Shown in pieces: positions 17,955 to 27,287 of a stretch of 64,000 bases of DNA (positions within the stretch are counted from its first letter, which is position 1; each line of letters opens with the position of its first letter). The DNA is from Spirosoma sp. KCTC 42546 (GTDB taxonomy: Bacteria; Bacteroidota; Bacteroidia; Cytophagales; Spirosomataceae). The DNA is taken from positions 7,668,501 through 7,732,500 of the forward strand of contig NZ_CP041360.1 of the NCBI RefSeq assembly GCF_006965485.1, in the 5' to 3' direction. The translations under genes were made by a program, and so were the position numbers. The notes beneath the pieces were generated by a model. It was not told the DNA's origin. It worked only from the letters and a program-made list of their open reading frames with translations, and did not search any database.

Positions 17955-20147
17955 ATGAAATTACTTAAAAGGATATTGTATTTTAGCCCGATGAATCGAC
18001 TTCTAGTTTGGGTGATTATGATGAGCCTACTGGTTAATACCGCCGTTGGCCAGGGGTTTCGCATTGTGACGGATAGTGATGAATTAGAAGGCTCTAACTG
18101 GCGGTTTATGCCTGGCGATAATCTGCACTGGGCTGATTCTACCTTCAACGATAGCAACTGGGAAAAGCTTGCTACTGACAGGTCGATTGAGCTAGCGTCA
18201 GACACATGGCAACAAAACAAAGGCTGGTTTCGAAAAACCCTTCATCCTCGGTCCGGCATTGTTAATCAGGACCTTAGGCTAGTTGTTAAACAATTCGGCG
18301 CTTCTGAAATCTATCTTGATGGTCGCTTGCTGGCCGTGCTCAAGCCTGCCCAGTTCGACTCAGGTGGATCTCAGCGGCTCCTTCGGTTTGTACCGATTCG
18401 ATTTCCAGATACCAATCAGCATATACTAGCCATTCGCTATCGCTTCCGTCGTGACCCAGTCATTCAGGCATCTACGAATATTGTTCCGATTAGTATTCAC
18501 CTCTACAATCCTGATCAGGCAGGTGAGTTATTGCGTGATGAGGCTCAATGGACATCTGCCCTGGATGGCTGTTTCATCGGCGTGTTCGGTATGCTGGCGC
18601 TACTTCACTTCTTGTTCTATCGAGCTAACCGCAGCCAGGCCATCAACCGGATACTCGCCTGGGGTATGTTCTTTTTTGCATTGATCTTCCTCATAGCCGA
18701 ACTAGATGAGTACGTTGGCACCCTTACGCATGTATCTGTTACAGATATGATTAGTGATCTAAGTATGCATGCGGGCTTTATACTGCTCCTCACTGCTGTT
18801 TACCAATACTTACACCTCCGCCGAAACTGGATATACTATACGGTAATTAGCACGGTAGTCATTGACCAGCTTTACCGATTTGCGATAGGTACTCCTCCGG
18901 ATGGACTATCCTGGGTTCCATTTGGGCTGGTCAACATCGACTACGTTCGGGTAAGCTGGTTAGGGCGCAAAACCAACGATACCGATGCCAGGCTTCCCTG
19001 GAATTCACTCAAATTTAGCCTTTACTGCGTCTTGCTGATGATCGTGATCAGTATTGCTGCGGGCATCATGGAATCCGCCTTAAAAAATTCCTTTGAATAT
19101 ATGTTAGTGGCTATTATTGGTTTGGGGGCCATATCCATTTTCAGTATTCCGGTTGGTCTATCCCTCTCGTTGGTTCGTGATTATACCCGAACCTACAATG
19201 CGCTGGATAAAAATCTCCGGGAAGTAGAGCAACTCTCAGCCCGAACGTTAGCCCAGGAACAGGAAAAACAACACCTATTAGCCCGCCAAAATGAACTGCT
19301 GGAAGAACAGGTTCACGAACGCACAGCCGAACTCCATCAGTCATTAGAGGAATTAAAGGCAACGCAGGCCCAGTTAGTGCAACGGGAGAAATTAGCCTCC
19401 CTGGGGGAACTCACAGCGGGTATTGCCCATGAAATTCAGAATCCACTTAATTTCGTCAACAACTTTGCCGAGGTTTCGGTTGAATTAGTTGAGGAACTGA
19501 ATGAAGAACGGGGAAAGCCCGATGGTGAGCGTGATAAAGATCTGGAAACCGATTTATTAAGCGACCTGGGCCAGAACGTACAAAAAATCAGTGACCATGG
19601 CAAACGGGCAGCCAGCATTGTTCGGGGGATGCTCCAGCATAGTCGAGCCAGTTCGGGTCAAAAACAACCTACCAATTTAAATGCCCTTATCGACGAATAC
19701 CTTCGCCTGGCTTATCAGGGTCTCCGAGCCAAAGATAAGTCCTTCAATGCCCACCTGACTACTCATTTTTCGCCCAATCTACCAACCATTAACCTTGTAC
19801 CGGAAGACATTGGGCGGGTACTGGTCAATCTGTTCAATAATGCGTTTTATGCCGTTCAACAGAAAAGCCAGCTAGCAGCAGAATTTGTACCGGCGGTTTC
19901 CGTTACAACCACTCAAACCAACGATCAATTGATTATTCAGGTACGCGATAATGGCACCGGCATTCCAGATGACGTTCGGAACAAAGTATTCCAGCCTTTT
20001 TTCACGACTAAACCCACCGGCGAAGGAACTGGCCTGGGTTTATCGCTCAGCTATGATATTATTGCGAAAGGGCATGGTGGCCAGCTAAGTGTAGCAACAG
20101 AAGCGGGAGTATTTACAGAATTCACAATAACCCTTCCAATTGGATAG
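17955..20147 (+). CDS. Sensor histidine kinase with multi-helix membrane region
   Basis: About 730 residues from ATG 17955; another good start is 17991, which gives a shorter signal peptide, and 17835 is less likely. Order: signal peptide (to about AVGQ), a jelly-roll-like extracytoplasmic domain (about 40-190), seven or so membrane helices (about 200-430), a coiled coil, and a HisKA domain with the phospho-His in GELTAGIAHEIQNPLNFVNN. A HATPase domain follows (NLFNNAFYAV, DNGTGIP, GTGLGLSLSYDI). No regulator gene adjoins it, so it is an orphan. It is the only plus-strand gene between 17.2 and 35 kb. Confidence 0.88.
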   Translation: MKLLKRILYFSPMNRLLVWVIMMSLLVNTAVGQGFRIVTDSDELEGSNWRFMPGDNLHWADSTFNDSNWEKLATDRSIELASDTWQQNKGWFRKTLHPRSGIVNQDLRLVVKQFGASEIYLDGRLLAVLKPAQFDSGGSQRLLRFVPIRFPDTNQHILAIRYRFRRDPVIQASTNIVPISIHLYNPDQAGELLRDEAQWTSALDGCFIGVFGMLALLHFLFYRANRSQAINRILAWGMFFFALIFLIAELDEYVGTLTHVSVTDMISDLSMHAGFILLLTAVYQYLHLRRNWIYYTVISTVVIDQLYRFAIGTPPDGLSWVPFGLVNIDYVRVSWLGRKTNDTDARLPWNSLKFSLYCVLLMIVISIAAGIMESALKNSFEYMLVAIIGLGAISIFSIPVGLSLSLVRDYTRTYNALDKNLREVEQLSARTLAQEQEKQHLLARQNELLEEQVHERTAELHQSLEELKATQAQLVQREKLASLGELTAGIAHEIQNPLNFVNNFAEVSVELVEELNEERGKPDGERDKDLETDLLSDLGQNVQKISDHGKRAASIVRGMLQHSRASSGQKQPTNLNALIDEYLRLAYQGLRAKDKSFNAHLTTHFSPNLPTINLVPEDIGRVLVNLFNNAFYAVQQKSQLAAEFVPAVSVTTTQTNDQLIIQVRDNGTGIPDDVRNKVFQPFFTTKPTGEGTGLGLSLSYDIIAKGHGGQLSVATEAGVFTEFTITLPIG

Positions 20148-20242
20148 CTTTAACACGGTTTCCCATATATCAATTTCCAGATTGTCCATCTCACTGCCAC
20201 AGCCTTACGAAGGTGAGTATCGGCATTGATATCGCTTTGCTA

Positions 20243-20347
20243 CTAGCCCATCAGTTTCCAAACCCAACGGAATAAGAGCCAAAGCGCCACACTCAATACT
20301 GCCAATAGCAGTGCCCATGGACTTAGATCAGGTACATCTCGTTTCAT
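20243..20347 (-). CDS. Small single-pass membrane protein ORF A (34 residues)
   Basis: ATG at 20347, TAG at 20243-20245. The product begins MKRDVPDLSPW, has a 17-residue hydrophobic core (ALLLAVLSVALWLLF), and ends RWVWKLMG. With a charged N-terminus and a Trp-rich C-terminus it is a plausible one-helix membrane peptide. It aligns without gaps to ORF B over 24 residues: Pro-Trp, then Ala-Val six positions on, a Trp in the helix, and Trp-Lys-Leu at the end. Conservation between two unlinked tiny ORFs argues that they are translated. Function unknown; type I toxin peptide, efflux-subunit peptide and kinase-modulating peptide are all possible. Confidence 0.5.
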   Translation of the reverse strand: MKRDVPDLSPWALLLAVLSVALWLLFRWVWKLMG

Positions 20348-20601
20348 GGTACAGAAACGAGAATTTTTTAGATACTTACAAAAAATATGAGCTAATGGAC
20401 TGGCTGACAGGCAATTAATATACCAAAAATAGATTAATTATATCTATAGTGATTATTCACACAAAAAGGACAATTGAAGTGAAATAATTAGCATTCATAG
20501 TAACTAAGTAAATGGATACTATAAAATGAACAAGGGTTGTATCGCAGATTTGAAATGCATTGATTGTTCATTTAAATAAGTCGAATTACTTAACTAAATA
20601 C

Positions 20602-20625
20602 ACCTTCATGGATTAGCCTTTCGAA
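20602..20625. repeat. Fragment resembling the CRISPR repeat, 16 kb from the array
   Basis: ATGGATTAGCCTT at 20608-20620 is identical to 13 bases in the right half of the array repeat, followed by TCGAA where the repeat has CGAA. CCTTC before it also fits the repeat with a small deletion. A 13-base exact match is not expected by chance in 64 kb. It may be a relic of a former repeat or a repeat-like functional site. Confidence 0.4.
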
Positions 20626-20649
20626 CTAACTAATTTCTGTTAATAGGCA

Positions 20650-20763
20650 TTAAAAAATGAGTTTCCAGATGTTCTCTATGGCTACCCAAAACAGGTATCC
20701 CGAAACGGCAAACACAAATGTCCAAGGACCGGGAATGTGCAATGATTTACGCGACGTTTTCAT
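20650..20763 (-). CDS. Small single-pass membrane protein ORF B (37 residues)
   Basis: ATG at 20763, TAA at 20650-20652. It begins MKTSRKSLHIPGPW, has a hydrophobic core (TFVFAVSGYLFWVAI) and ends ENIWKLIF. It shares the Pro-Trp, Ala-Val, Trp and Trp-Lys-Leu positions with ORF A. An in-frame ATG at 20787 would add eight residues (MSCLLLWG). It starts 52 bases downstream of the stop of ORF C, so B and C could be one transcript. Confidence 0.5.
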   Translation of the reverse strand: MKTSRKSLHIPGPWTFVFAVSGYLFWVAIENIWKLIF

Positions 20764-20815
20764 GCCCCAAAGCAACAAACAGGACATAAAGACGATCTTA
20801 ATCGGCAATTAAATC

Positions 20816-20926
20816 TCAATGAAAATTCATCCAGGTCGCCCAGTAAAAAAAGACGCTAACAGCAATAAGCGAGACAATTGCCATCAGACTGATAAGAATT
20901 TTCAGATCGTCAAAGCTGCGTTTCAT
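20816..20926 (-). CDS. Small single-pass membrane protein ORF C (36 residues)
   Basis: ATG at 20926, TGA at 20816-20818. It begins MKRSFDDLKILISLM, has a hydrophobic helix (IVSLIAVSVFFYWA) and ends TWMNFH. The size, charged MKR start and single helix match ORFs A and B, but the sequence is not clearly alike. Its genuine expression is less sure than theirs; the support is position and composition only. Confidence 0.4.
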   Translation of the reverse strand: MKRSFDDLKILISLMAIVSLIAVSVFFYWATWMNFH

Positions 20927-21226
20927 ATTAGAGAAGTTAGGAGTGAAAAATCTGAGATGAAGCTAAGACTAAGACATTGATAATGAGGCAAAAAATAGAT
21001 TAAAAAAGAAAGATTATTTATTGATCGGCTAACTATCCAGCCCTTTTAAGAGAATCTTACCCAATAATCAATTCTGAATTGTTAAGATTTATTTTAATCA
21101 TACTGCGAATTCAGGACTAGGCTGCATTTGTTTTGCCCGTTAGGAACTTACCAGACCATTTCAATCCCGCATTCACGTTAATCATAATATGCAACATTTG
21201 CCGTTGCGCCATCAGCGTCCCATTTT

Positions 21227-21682
21227 TCACTCCGGAATCAACGCATACTGATCAATTGTGTTTCCCGTTTTCCGGCTTTCGGCGGTGCGTTCGAGTTGTA
21301 GGGATGCACCGTCGGGTTCCGACAAAATGTAATACTCAACGCGCCCGCCGGTATTCGTGGGTTTTGGATTCAGATTATCTAAAATCAACCGTTTGTTATC
21401 CGTCGAGACAGTCCAGGTACCCACCGTCAATCGCCCATCAACATCCTTCAAGCGCACGGTATCCGGCTTACTTAAGTCAAGCCGAAAATTCGTGTAGCCC
21501 GGCTTGATGTTGTTAGCAGCGCCCAGCGTAAACACCAGCAAATCAGCTTCTTTCACGGTGTTGGCTTTCCAGACTTTATTGATCAGCGACGTAATGGGGG
21601 TAACGACTTTAGGCTGACAGCCTGCCAGATTAACCAGCAGGAGTCCAGTCAGCAGGCGGAATAGAAGGGGTTGCTTGTTCAT
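21227..21682 (-). CDS. Lipoprotein, last gene of the surface-protein operon
   Basis: A 151-residue protein with a lipobox (LLLVNLAGC, Cys22). The body is beta-rich (NKVWKANTVKEADLLVF, then GTWTVSTDNKRLILDN), reminiscent of small lipocalin-like lipoproteins of Bacteroidota; this is by look only. Its ATG overlaps the TGA of the FN3/T9SS gene in an ATGA junction, so translation is coupled. It is the fifth and last gene of the unit that starts at 35367. Confidence 0.65.
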   Translation of the reverse strand: MNKQPLLFRLLTGLLLVNLAGCQPKVVTPITSLINKVWKANTVKEADLLVFTLGAANNIKPGYTNFRLDLSKPDTVRLKDVDGRLTVGTWTVSTDNKRLILDNLNPKPTNTGGRVEYYILSEPDGASLQLERTAESRKTGNTIDQYALIPE

Positions 21683-24600
21683 GGCAGCAGAATACGTTTG
21701 GCAAGTTTGCGCCCATCGGCAACAATCGTAATAATATAAAGCCCGGTCGGTAGTGAATCCAGATTATAATCCCATCTGTCGGCCGGTCGCACTTTCCGGT
21801 TATCCGTCAGTACGATACTTCCATTGGCCGTCTGTATATGAAGGGTAGTTTGGGCTGTTGTAAACCAGTTCGTAATCACATGCAGCGAACGCTGACTTAC
21901 AAAAAGGGTGGTGTGGGTTTCCAACTCATCTTCAACCGCAATGATCACCTCCTCTACGCGTGCCGTAGCCACGTTCGAGTAGGCCGATGAGCCAGCAGCA
22001 TTGACGGCTTTGATCCGGTAATAGTAGGTCGTGAATTCCTGCAAACCCATATCTATATACGTCGTCTGCGAAGCAGGCTGTTGCTTGATTTCGGCAAAAG
22101 GGCCATTGGGGTTTGTCGCTCGTTCAATAACGACCGTAACGGCTGTTGCACCCAACGCAGCCCAGGTCAGTTTGATCTGGTCATAATCGAATACCTGAGC
22201 GACCAAATTCGTTGGCGTAGCGGGTGGTGCCAGGGGCGTAGTGGCACAGGCAGGATCGGTATATCCCGAATTGCCAGCCGCGTTTTTTGCCCGAATCCGA
22301 TAGCAATAGGCCGTGTTGTCGGTCAGGTTCCTGTCTTCATAGGTGGTGGCATTGGCGGGGGCATCGGCAATTTTGGTAAAGGTGCCCGTTGCGCTGGTAC
22401 TTCGCTCAATCTCAAAGCCACTTTCATTAGTCGATAGGTCAGCCCAGGTCAGGTTGATCTGACTCGTCGATACAGCCGTAGCCGTCAGGCGGGCGGGGGC
22501 TGCGGGAGGAACATCGGGGGTAGTCGCACAGGCCACAGGCGAGTAAGCGGACGACCCTATTGAATTTTTGGCCAGTACCCGATAACAATAAGGTGTAGCC
22601 GATTTCAGTCCTTTATCATCGAAGGTGGTCACGTTGGCCCCAACCTCACCAATCTTCGTGAAGGTGCCGGTCTGGCTATCGCTCCGTTCGATCTCAAAGC
22701 CCGTTTCATTCGCCGATCCATCGACCCAAACCAGCGTAATTTGGGTGGCCAAGGTTGGGGTAGCCACCAGATTGGTCGGCGCTGCCGGTGGAACATCGGG
22801 GGTAGTTGCATCGACGGTATTTGAATAGCCCGACGGCCCGGCGGCATTGACAGCCTGAATTCGATAATAGTATTTCGTGTTGGGCGAAAGGCCCGTATGC
22901 TGGAACGTTGTCGCATTAGCTGGCGCATCACCTACTTTCGTCCACGTTACCCCGTCAGGGCTTTGCTCGATGGCAAAGCTGGCTTCGTTCGATGATAAAT
23001 CGGCCCAGGCCAGATTGATCTGCGTTGCCCATATAACCGTAGCCGTCAGGCGGGCGGGGGCAGCGGGGGGTACGTCGGGGGTTATGGCATCGGCCACATT
23101 GCTGTTTACGCCTGTTCCGCTGCCGTTGATGGCTCGGATACGGTAATAGTATCGAACGTTAGGCGTCAGGCCGGTGTCGGTGTAGCTGGTCGTATTCCCC
23201 GCTACGCTCTGAATCTGACTCCAGTTGTCATTCCCATTCGGGCTGCGCTCAATTACAATGTTATCGGCATTGGCTACAGCCGTCCAGGTCAGCGCAATCT
23301 GTGTCGTTGACGTTGCTTTCGCGGCCAGATTCTGCGGGGCAGCCGGTGGCCCAACGGGCGTAGTGGTATCGACCACGTTGCTCACATCCGACGGACCAGC
23401 CCCATTCACCGCCCGAACCCGGTAGTAGTAATGGGTTTGCGCCTGCACGGTTGGATCGGTATAAGTTGTACTGTTGGCCCCGGCATCCCCAACGTTAGTC
23501 CAGCTAGTTCCATCAGGCGCCCGTTCAATCTGGAATCCGGTTTCGTTGCCCGATAGATCGGCCCATTGTAAGCTGACCTGATTATACGTCGTTGCTGTAA
23601 TTGTCAGGCGGGCGGGGGCTGCCGGGGGCGTGTCGGGCGTAAGGGCATCGGCCACGTTGCTGTATGGCCCTGTGTTCCCACCAATTACAGCCCGGAGCCG
23701 ATAGTAATAGCGGGTATTGGGTGTTAAACTTCCATCACTATAACTGGTCGCATTGCCAGCGGGGTCAGCCACTTTCGTCCAGCTATCGTTCCCATTAGGA
23801 CTTCGTTCAAGCTGGTAACTGGCCGCTCCTGCTACGCCCGTCCAGGTTAGATTAATTTGCGTCGTTGAAGTTGCCGTAGCAGCTAAATTTGTTGGAGCGC
23901 CTACGGGAGGTGCCTGGGTAGTCGCGCATTGACTATCTGAGTATCCGCTGGCACCAGCGCTATTCACGGCACGAATCCGGTAACAATATTGGGTGCTTGC
24001 CGACAGATTCTGGTCACTGAAGGTCGTCGTGTTTGCACCCACATCCGCAATTTTAGAAAAGGAAGCGGTTGCGCTGCTGGCCCGCTCAATCTGAAAGTTC
24101 GATTCATTATCCGACAAATCGGCCCATTGCAGATTGATCTGGCTGCTCGATACGGCACTTGCCGTCAGGCGGGCAGGTGCACTGGGTGTACTTTGCTGCG
24201 TAGTTGCACAGGCGATGCTGGAGTAATCGTGCCCATCTTCGGCTATCCGGTAGCAGTATTCCGTATTCGAGTTTAAGCCGTTATCGGTGTACTCACCGCC
24301 ATCGGCCAGTGTCGAAGCGATCCGGCTCCAGCTACCCGTCTGTCCTACCCGTCGCTCAATGCCGATACCCGATTCTTTACCATACCGATCCCAGGTTAGT
24401 TTGATAGCACTACTACTGAGGGCCTGAGCCGCAACGTTTTTTACGTTCGTAGCCGTTAGCGGTGGTGTAGCGCACGACACGGCCGAATAGTCGGATGAGC
24501 CTCCGCTAGCACGTGCCCGCACCCGATAGCAATATTGGTTACCACCGGTTACGCTATTATCCGTAAAGGTCGGCGTCCGGCTATAGGCAATGGTTTGCAG

Positions 24601-25080
24601 GAGCGTAAACGCGCCCCCGGCGTTCGATCCTCGCTCAACCTGATAATCGGTGGCCGTCCCTCCAGCGCCATTATTCCAGGTTAGTTTGATGCTATTACTA
24701 TTCTGCACGGCGGTAACCAATCCGGTTGGCGCACCCGGTGGTTCAGGAGGGGTCGTGATGGAAAATTCATTCGAATAGCCAGAGGCACCCGTTGCGAAAA
24801 CGGCTCGTACCCGATAGGTCCCTCCCCCCGTCGTATTGTCGGTGTAGGTTGTCGCATTAGCTGCGACTTCGCCAATTTTAGTGAACGTGGCGAAGTTGTT
24901 CCGCTCGATCTCGAACTTGGTTTCGTTCGTTGAATTGTCTTTCCAGGTGAGCACAACCCGGTTATAGGCAGGTGCCGTTCCCGACAGATTCGTGGGTGCG
25001 TTTGACTGGGCAACTACCGGGTTTCGGTTTATGCCGAACCAAAATCCAGTAATCAACAAGAGAATTATAGCTTTTTGCAT
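21679..25080 (-). CDS. Eleven-domain FN3 surface protein with T9SS C-terminal domain
   Basis: A 1133-residue protein with a signal peptide (to about residue 24). About 11 fibronectin type III domains of 90-95 residues follow, each with LTWxDxSxNExGFxIER, then TYxDxxLxxxTxYxYRIRAxNxAGxSxYS. The C-terminal 85 residues after VEDELE look like a T9SS sorting domain, ending LPTGLYIITIVADGRKLAKRILLP. It is probably exported by T9SS and displayed on the surface as an extended adhesin-like rod. Alternating domains share near-identical linker sequence (PPAAPARLTATA), a sign of recent internal duplication or gene conversion. Confidence 0.82.
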   Translation of the reverse strand: MQKAIILLLITGFWFGINRNPVVAQSNAPTNLSGTAPAYNRVVLTWKDNSTNETKFEIERNNFATFTKIGEVAANATTYTDNTTGGGTYRVRAVFATGASGYSNEFSITTPPEPPGAPTGLVTAVQNSNSIKLTWNNGAGGTATDYQVERGSNAGGAFTLLQTIAYSRTPTFTDNSVTGGNQYCYRVRARASGGSSDYSAVSCATPPLTATNVKNVAAQALSSSAIKLTWDRYGKESGIGIERRVGQTGSWSRIASTLADGGEYTDNGLNSNTEYCYRIAEDGHDYSSIACATTQQSTPSAPARLTASAVSSSQINLQWADLSDNESNFQIERASSATASFSKIADVGANTTTFSDQNLSASTQYCYRIRAVNSAGASGYSDSQCATTQAPPVGAPTNLAATATSTTQINLTWTGVAGAASYQLERSPNGNDSWTKVADPAGNATSYSDGSLTPNTRYYYRLRAVIGGNTGPYSNVADALTPDTPPAAPARLTITATTYNQVSLQWADLSGNETGFQIERAPDGTSWTNVGDAGANSTTYTDPTVQAQTHYYYRVRAVNGAGPSDVSNVVDTTTPVGPPAAPQNLAAKATSTTQIALTWTAVANADNIVIERSPNGNDNWSQIQSVAGNTTSYTDTGLTPNVRYYYRIRAINGSGTGVNSNVADAITPDVPPAAPARLTATVIWATQINLAWADLSSNEASFAIEQSPDGVTWTKVGDAPANATTFQHTGLSPNTKYYYRIQAVNAAGPSGYSNTVDATTPDVPPAAPTNLVATPTLATQITLVWVDGSANETGFEIERSDSQTGTFTKIGEVGANVTTFDDKGLKSATPYCYRVLAKNSIGSSAYSPVACATTPDVPPAAPARLTATAVSTSQINLTWADLSTNESGFEIERSTSATGTFTKIADAPANATTYEDRNLTDNTAYCYRIRAKNAAGNSGYTDPACATTPLAPPATPTNLVAQVFDYDQIKLTWAALGATAVTVVIERATNPNGPFAEIKQQPASQTTYIDMGLQEFTTYYYRIKAVNAAGSSAYSNVATARVEEVIIAVEDELETHTTLFVSQRSLHVITNWFTTAQTTLHIQTANGSIVLTDNRKVRPADRWDYNLDSLPTGLYIITIVADGRKLAKRILLP

Positions 25081-25114
25081 GATTCGTTGTCAGGTTTCGA
25101 CAAAATGGAACGCT

Positions 25115-27274
25115 TCACTTCTGATAATCAACAGTTATCTCGCTACTCAGTATCGATTGCCGGTCGTCGGAAACCAGCCGAACCGCATAGGTGTAGCGCC
25201 CGCTCTGGCTTAACTTTTCGTCATTGAGTGAGCTGTCAAACGTGGATTTGTATAGACTCAATCCTTCGTTATTGACAGTCCGGTACACCACAAAATGGTA
25301 TTTCCCCGCTGGTGGCCGCGCAGCCCAGTCTACCCGAATCGCTTTGCGCTGCGGGTCATAAACCGCCCGCAGGCCCGTAGGTGCGGGCAACGCCAATTGC
25401 TTGAGATTGACGTAGGTAATGGGCACAATAAACGACCGCGCCGACTGCCGTCCACCCGCATCACGAGCCAGTACGGAATACTCATACTGACTCTGATGCA
25501 CCGCCGAACTATCCACGACCAGCACATCCATCTGGGGCGCGCCCGTTAGTTTCCGAACAAGCTGCCAGGGTCGATCCGGCTGCCGACGGTAGATGGCGTG
25601 TTCAACCACATCGCTGCTGAGGCTCGGTACAATATCCAGCCGAACGCCCTGATCGGTTACGCTGATGGCTTTGATAATGGGAGTAGCGGGCGGAATTTTA
25701 TCGGGAATGGCTACCTCGATAGGCTCCGAAAAGTCGGAGTAGTTATTGGTCAGATCAATCGCCACCAGTTTGTAGTACGCCTGGCGTGTCAGGCTGCGCG
25801 TTGGTAGCGTGTCGGTATACATCGTATCGGTGAGGATCAGTGGCGTTCGCTGCTGATAAAATTTATCGTCGCGCTGATACGCCCGATACACTTTGTAGCC
25901 AATAACATCGGCTTCCGTTGGGCCAGGCCAGCGAAGCGTTGCCACCCCGTTGGTGTCTACGCTAATCCGTAACCCACGCGGTGGAGCAGGTGGCGTTTTA
26001 TCCGCAATTGTTGCCGCAATCGGTAGGGAGTAGGCCAGATTTCCGGCCGTATCGACGGCAGCGACCACATAATATCGGCCATAGTAGGCAAGGGGTTTTT
26101 CATCGGTGAAGGTACGGGCCGTCAACGGCAGCACCGTTTGCGTTAGCGGCTGGTATGAACCGTTGATATCGGCAGCCCGTGCCACCACGAAGCCTTTCAG
26201 ATCAGGCGAGGGTTTGGGCATTTCCCAGTTCAGCACAATGCGCCGGTTATCTACGATTTGTTTTGTCAATTGCGCCGGAGCAAGGGGCGGGGTCAGATCG
26301 CGACCGCTCCCCACGAGCGGCTTGGAAGCCGGACTGAGGTCAGCGAAACTGCTAACACCAATGATCCGGTAATAGAATTTCCGGTAGTTCACCTTGATGG
26401 AGTCGGTGTACTCGACCTGACCACCCGACAGTTGCTGGCGGTTGGTTGGCTTTAGGGTATCGGGGCGACTCTGCACATACGGCACAGCATTGAGCCGCTT
26501 GTAGGTTTTACCATCCTCGCTGCGTTCGATATAATAACCGGAGTAAGCGCCCCCATTGGCGTATTTGTACCACCGCAGTTTCAGTACGCCATCACCCGAT
26601 TCAACGGTTGCTACTTTCGGAGCCGCCAGTGTATCGATGCGCCAGGGCGTAACCGATACCGTTACGGTGTCGGTCAGATCGTTGGGGCGGGGTTTGGGGC
26701 CGTTGTTGATCCACAGCCGATACACACAGCGAACGGCCTGTTTATCGAATGTTCGGTCTACGAAGCGTAAGGCCAGCGCATTGGCAGCGCCGGCCGAAAA
26801 ATCCGCGGCCACAGCTGCCATGAGTAATTTTCCCTGTTGCTCCTGATAGGCCTTATAAAAACCAACAGCTTCGTCTTTGGCGGTTTCGGTATAGGTTTTC
26901 CCGTACAGCAACTGGGCAGCAACGGCCGCATAGCGGTCATCGCGACGAAGCCGTTTTTTCATTGAATCGAGCGGCCAGGGCTTCAGTGGCGTTACGGTAA
27001 GCAGCTTATGGACAGGTTTAGCCTGGCCGGGTATGTACTGAATGCGGTCCAGCATATAACCCCGCTGATTCGCGATTAGCCAATAAGCGCCCTGATCGAC
27101 ACCCCAGCGAAGCACGATCGAATCGCCATAACTGCGGGCTTTCAGGGCCAGCGTAGCCAGTTTAGGTTTAGGCTGCGCGGCCTTTTTCGGTTGCGCGCTG
27201 ACAGAGGCCATTCCCAACCAGACTGAACTCACGATCAGGAGACTAGCGATAGAGTACCGACAAAATAGGTTCAT
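25115..27274 (-). CDS. FN3-domain surface protein
   Basis: A 719-residue protein with a signal peptide (VSSVWLGMASVSAQ). About residues 40-220 form a domain unlike FN3 (RSYGDSIVLRWGVDQGAYWLIANQ begins it). FN3-like domains follow at about 225-320, 325-425, 430-530 and later, with blocks such as GRYYVVAAVDTAGNLAYS and ADVIGYKVYRA. It lacks a clear T9SS tail. It lies 34 bases upstream of the FN3/T9SS gene and 13 bases downstream of the giant gene, so all are in one operon and probably one surface complex. Confidence 0.72.
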   Translation of the reverse strand: MNLFCRYSIASLLIVSSVWLGMASVSAQPKKAAQPKPKLATLALKARSYGDSIVLRWGVDQGAYWLIANQRGYMLDRIQYIPGQAKPVHKLLTVTPLKPWPLDSMKKRLRRDDRYAAVAAQLLYGKTYTETAKDEAVGFYKAYQEQQGKLLMAAVAADFSAGAANALALRFVDRTFDKQAVRCVYRLWINNGPKPRPNDLTDTVTVSVTPWRIDTLAAPKVATVESGDGVLKLRWYKYANGGAYSGYYIERSEDGKTYKRLNAVPYVQSRPDTLKPTNRQQLSGGQVEYTDSIKVNYRKFYYRIIGVSSFADLSPASKPLVGSGRDLTPPLAPAQLTKQIVDNRRIVLNWEMPKPSPDLKGFVVARAADINGSYQPLTQTVLPLTARTFTDEKPLAYYGRYYVVAAVDTAGNLAYSLPIAATIADKTPPAPPRGLRISVDTNGVATLRWPGPTEADVIGYKVYRAYQRDDKFYQQRTPLILTDTMYTDTLPTRSLTRQAYYKLVAIDLTNNYSDFSEPIEVAIPDKIPPATPIIKAISVTDQGVRLDIVPSLSSDVVEHAIYRRQPDRPWQLVRKLTGAPQMDVLVVDSSAVHQSQYEYSVLARDAGGRQSARSFIVPITYVNLKQLALPAPTGLRAVYDPQRKAIRVDWAARPPAGKYHFVVYRTVNNEGLSLYKSTFDSSLNDEKLSQSGRYTYAVRLVSDDRQSILSSEITVDYQK

Positions 27275-27287
27275 GGGCGAGACGTGC

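Larger units (their letters stand above)
20148..21226. other. 1.1-kb stretch without ordinary genes
   Basis: AT-rich relative to its surroundings. It holds three ORFs for 34-37-residue membrane proteins (20243, 20650 and 20816, all minus strand), and a fragment resembling the CRISPR repeat at 20602. The rest, notably 20348-20600 and 20927-21226, shows no ORF or repeat I can identify. The 3' end of the lipoprotein gene follows at 21227. Confidence 0.5.

Noticed and set aside
21133..21507. Plus-strand 124-codon frame
   Set aside because: Antisense to the lipoprotein gene, Cys/Arg-rich and with no start context; composition typical of a shadow frame.
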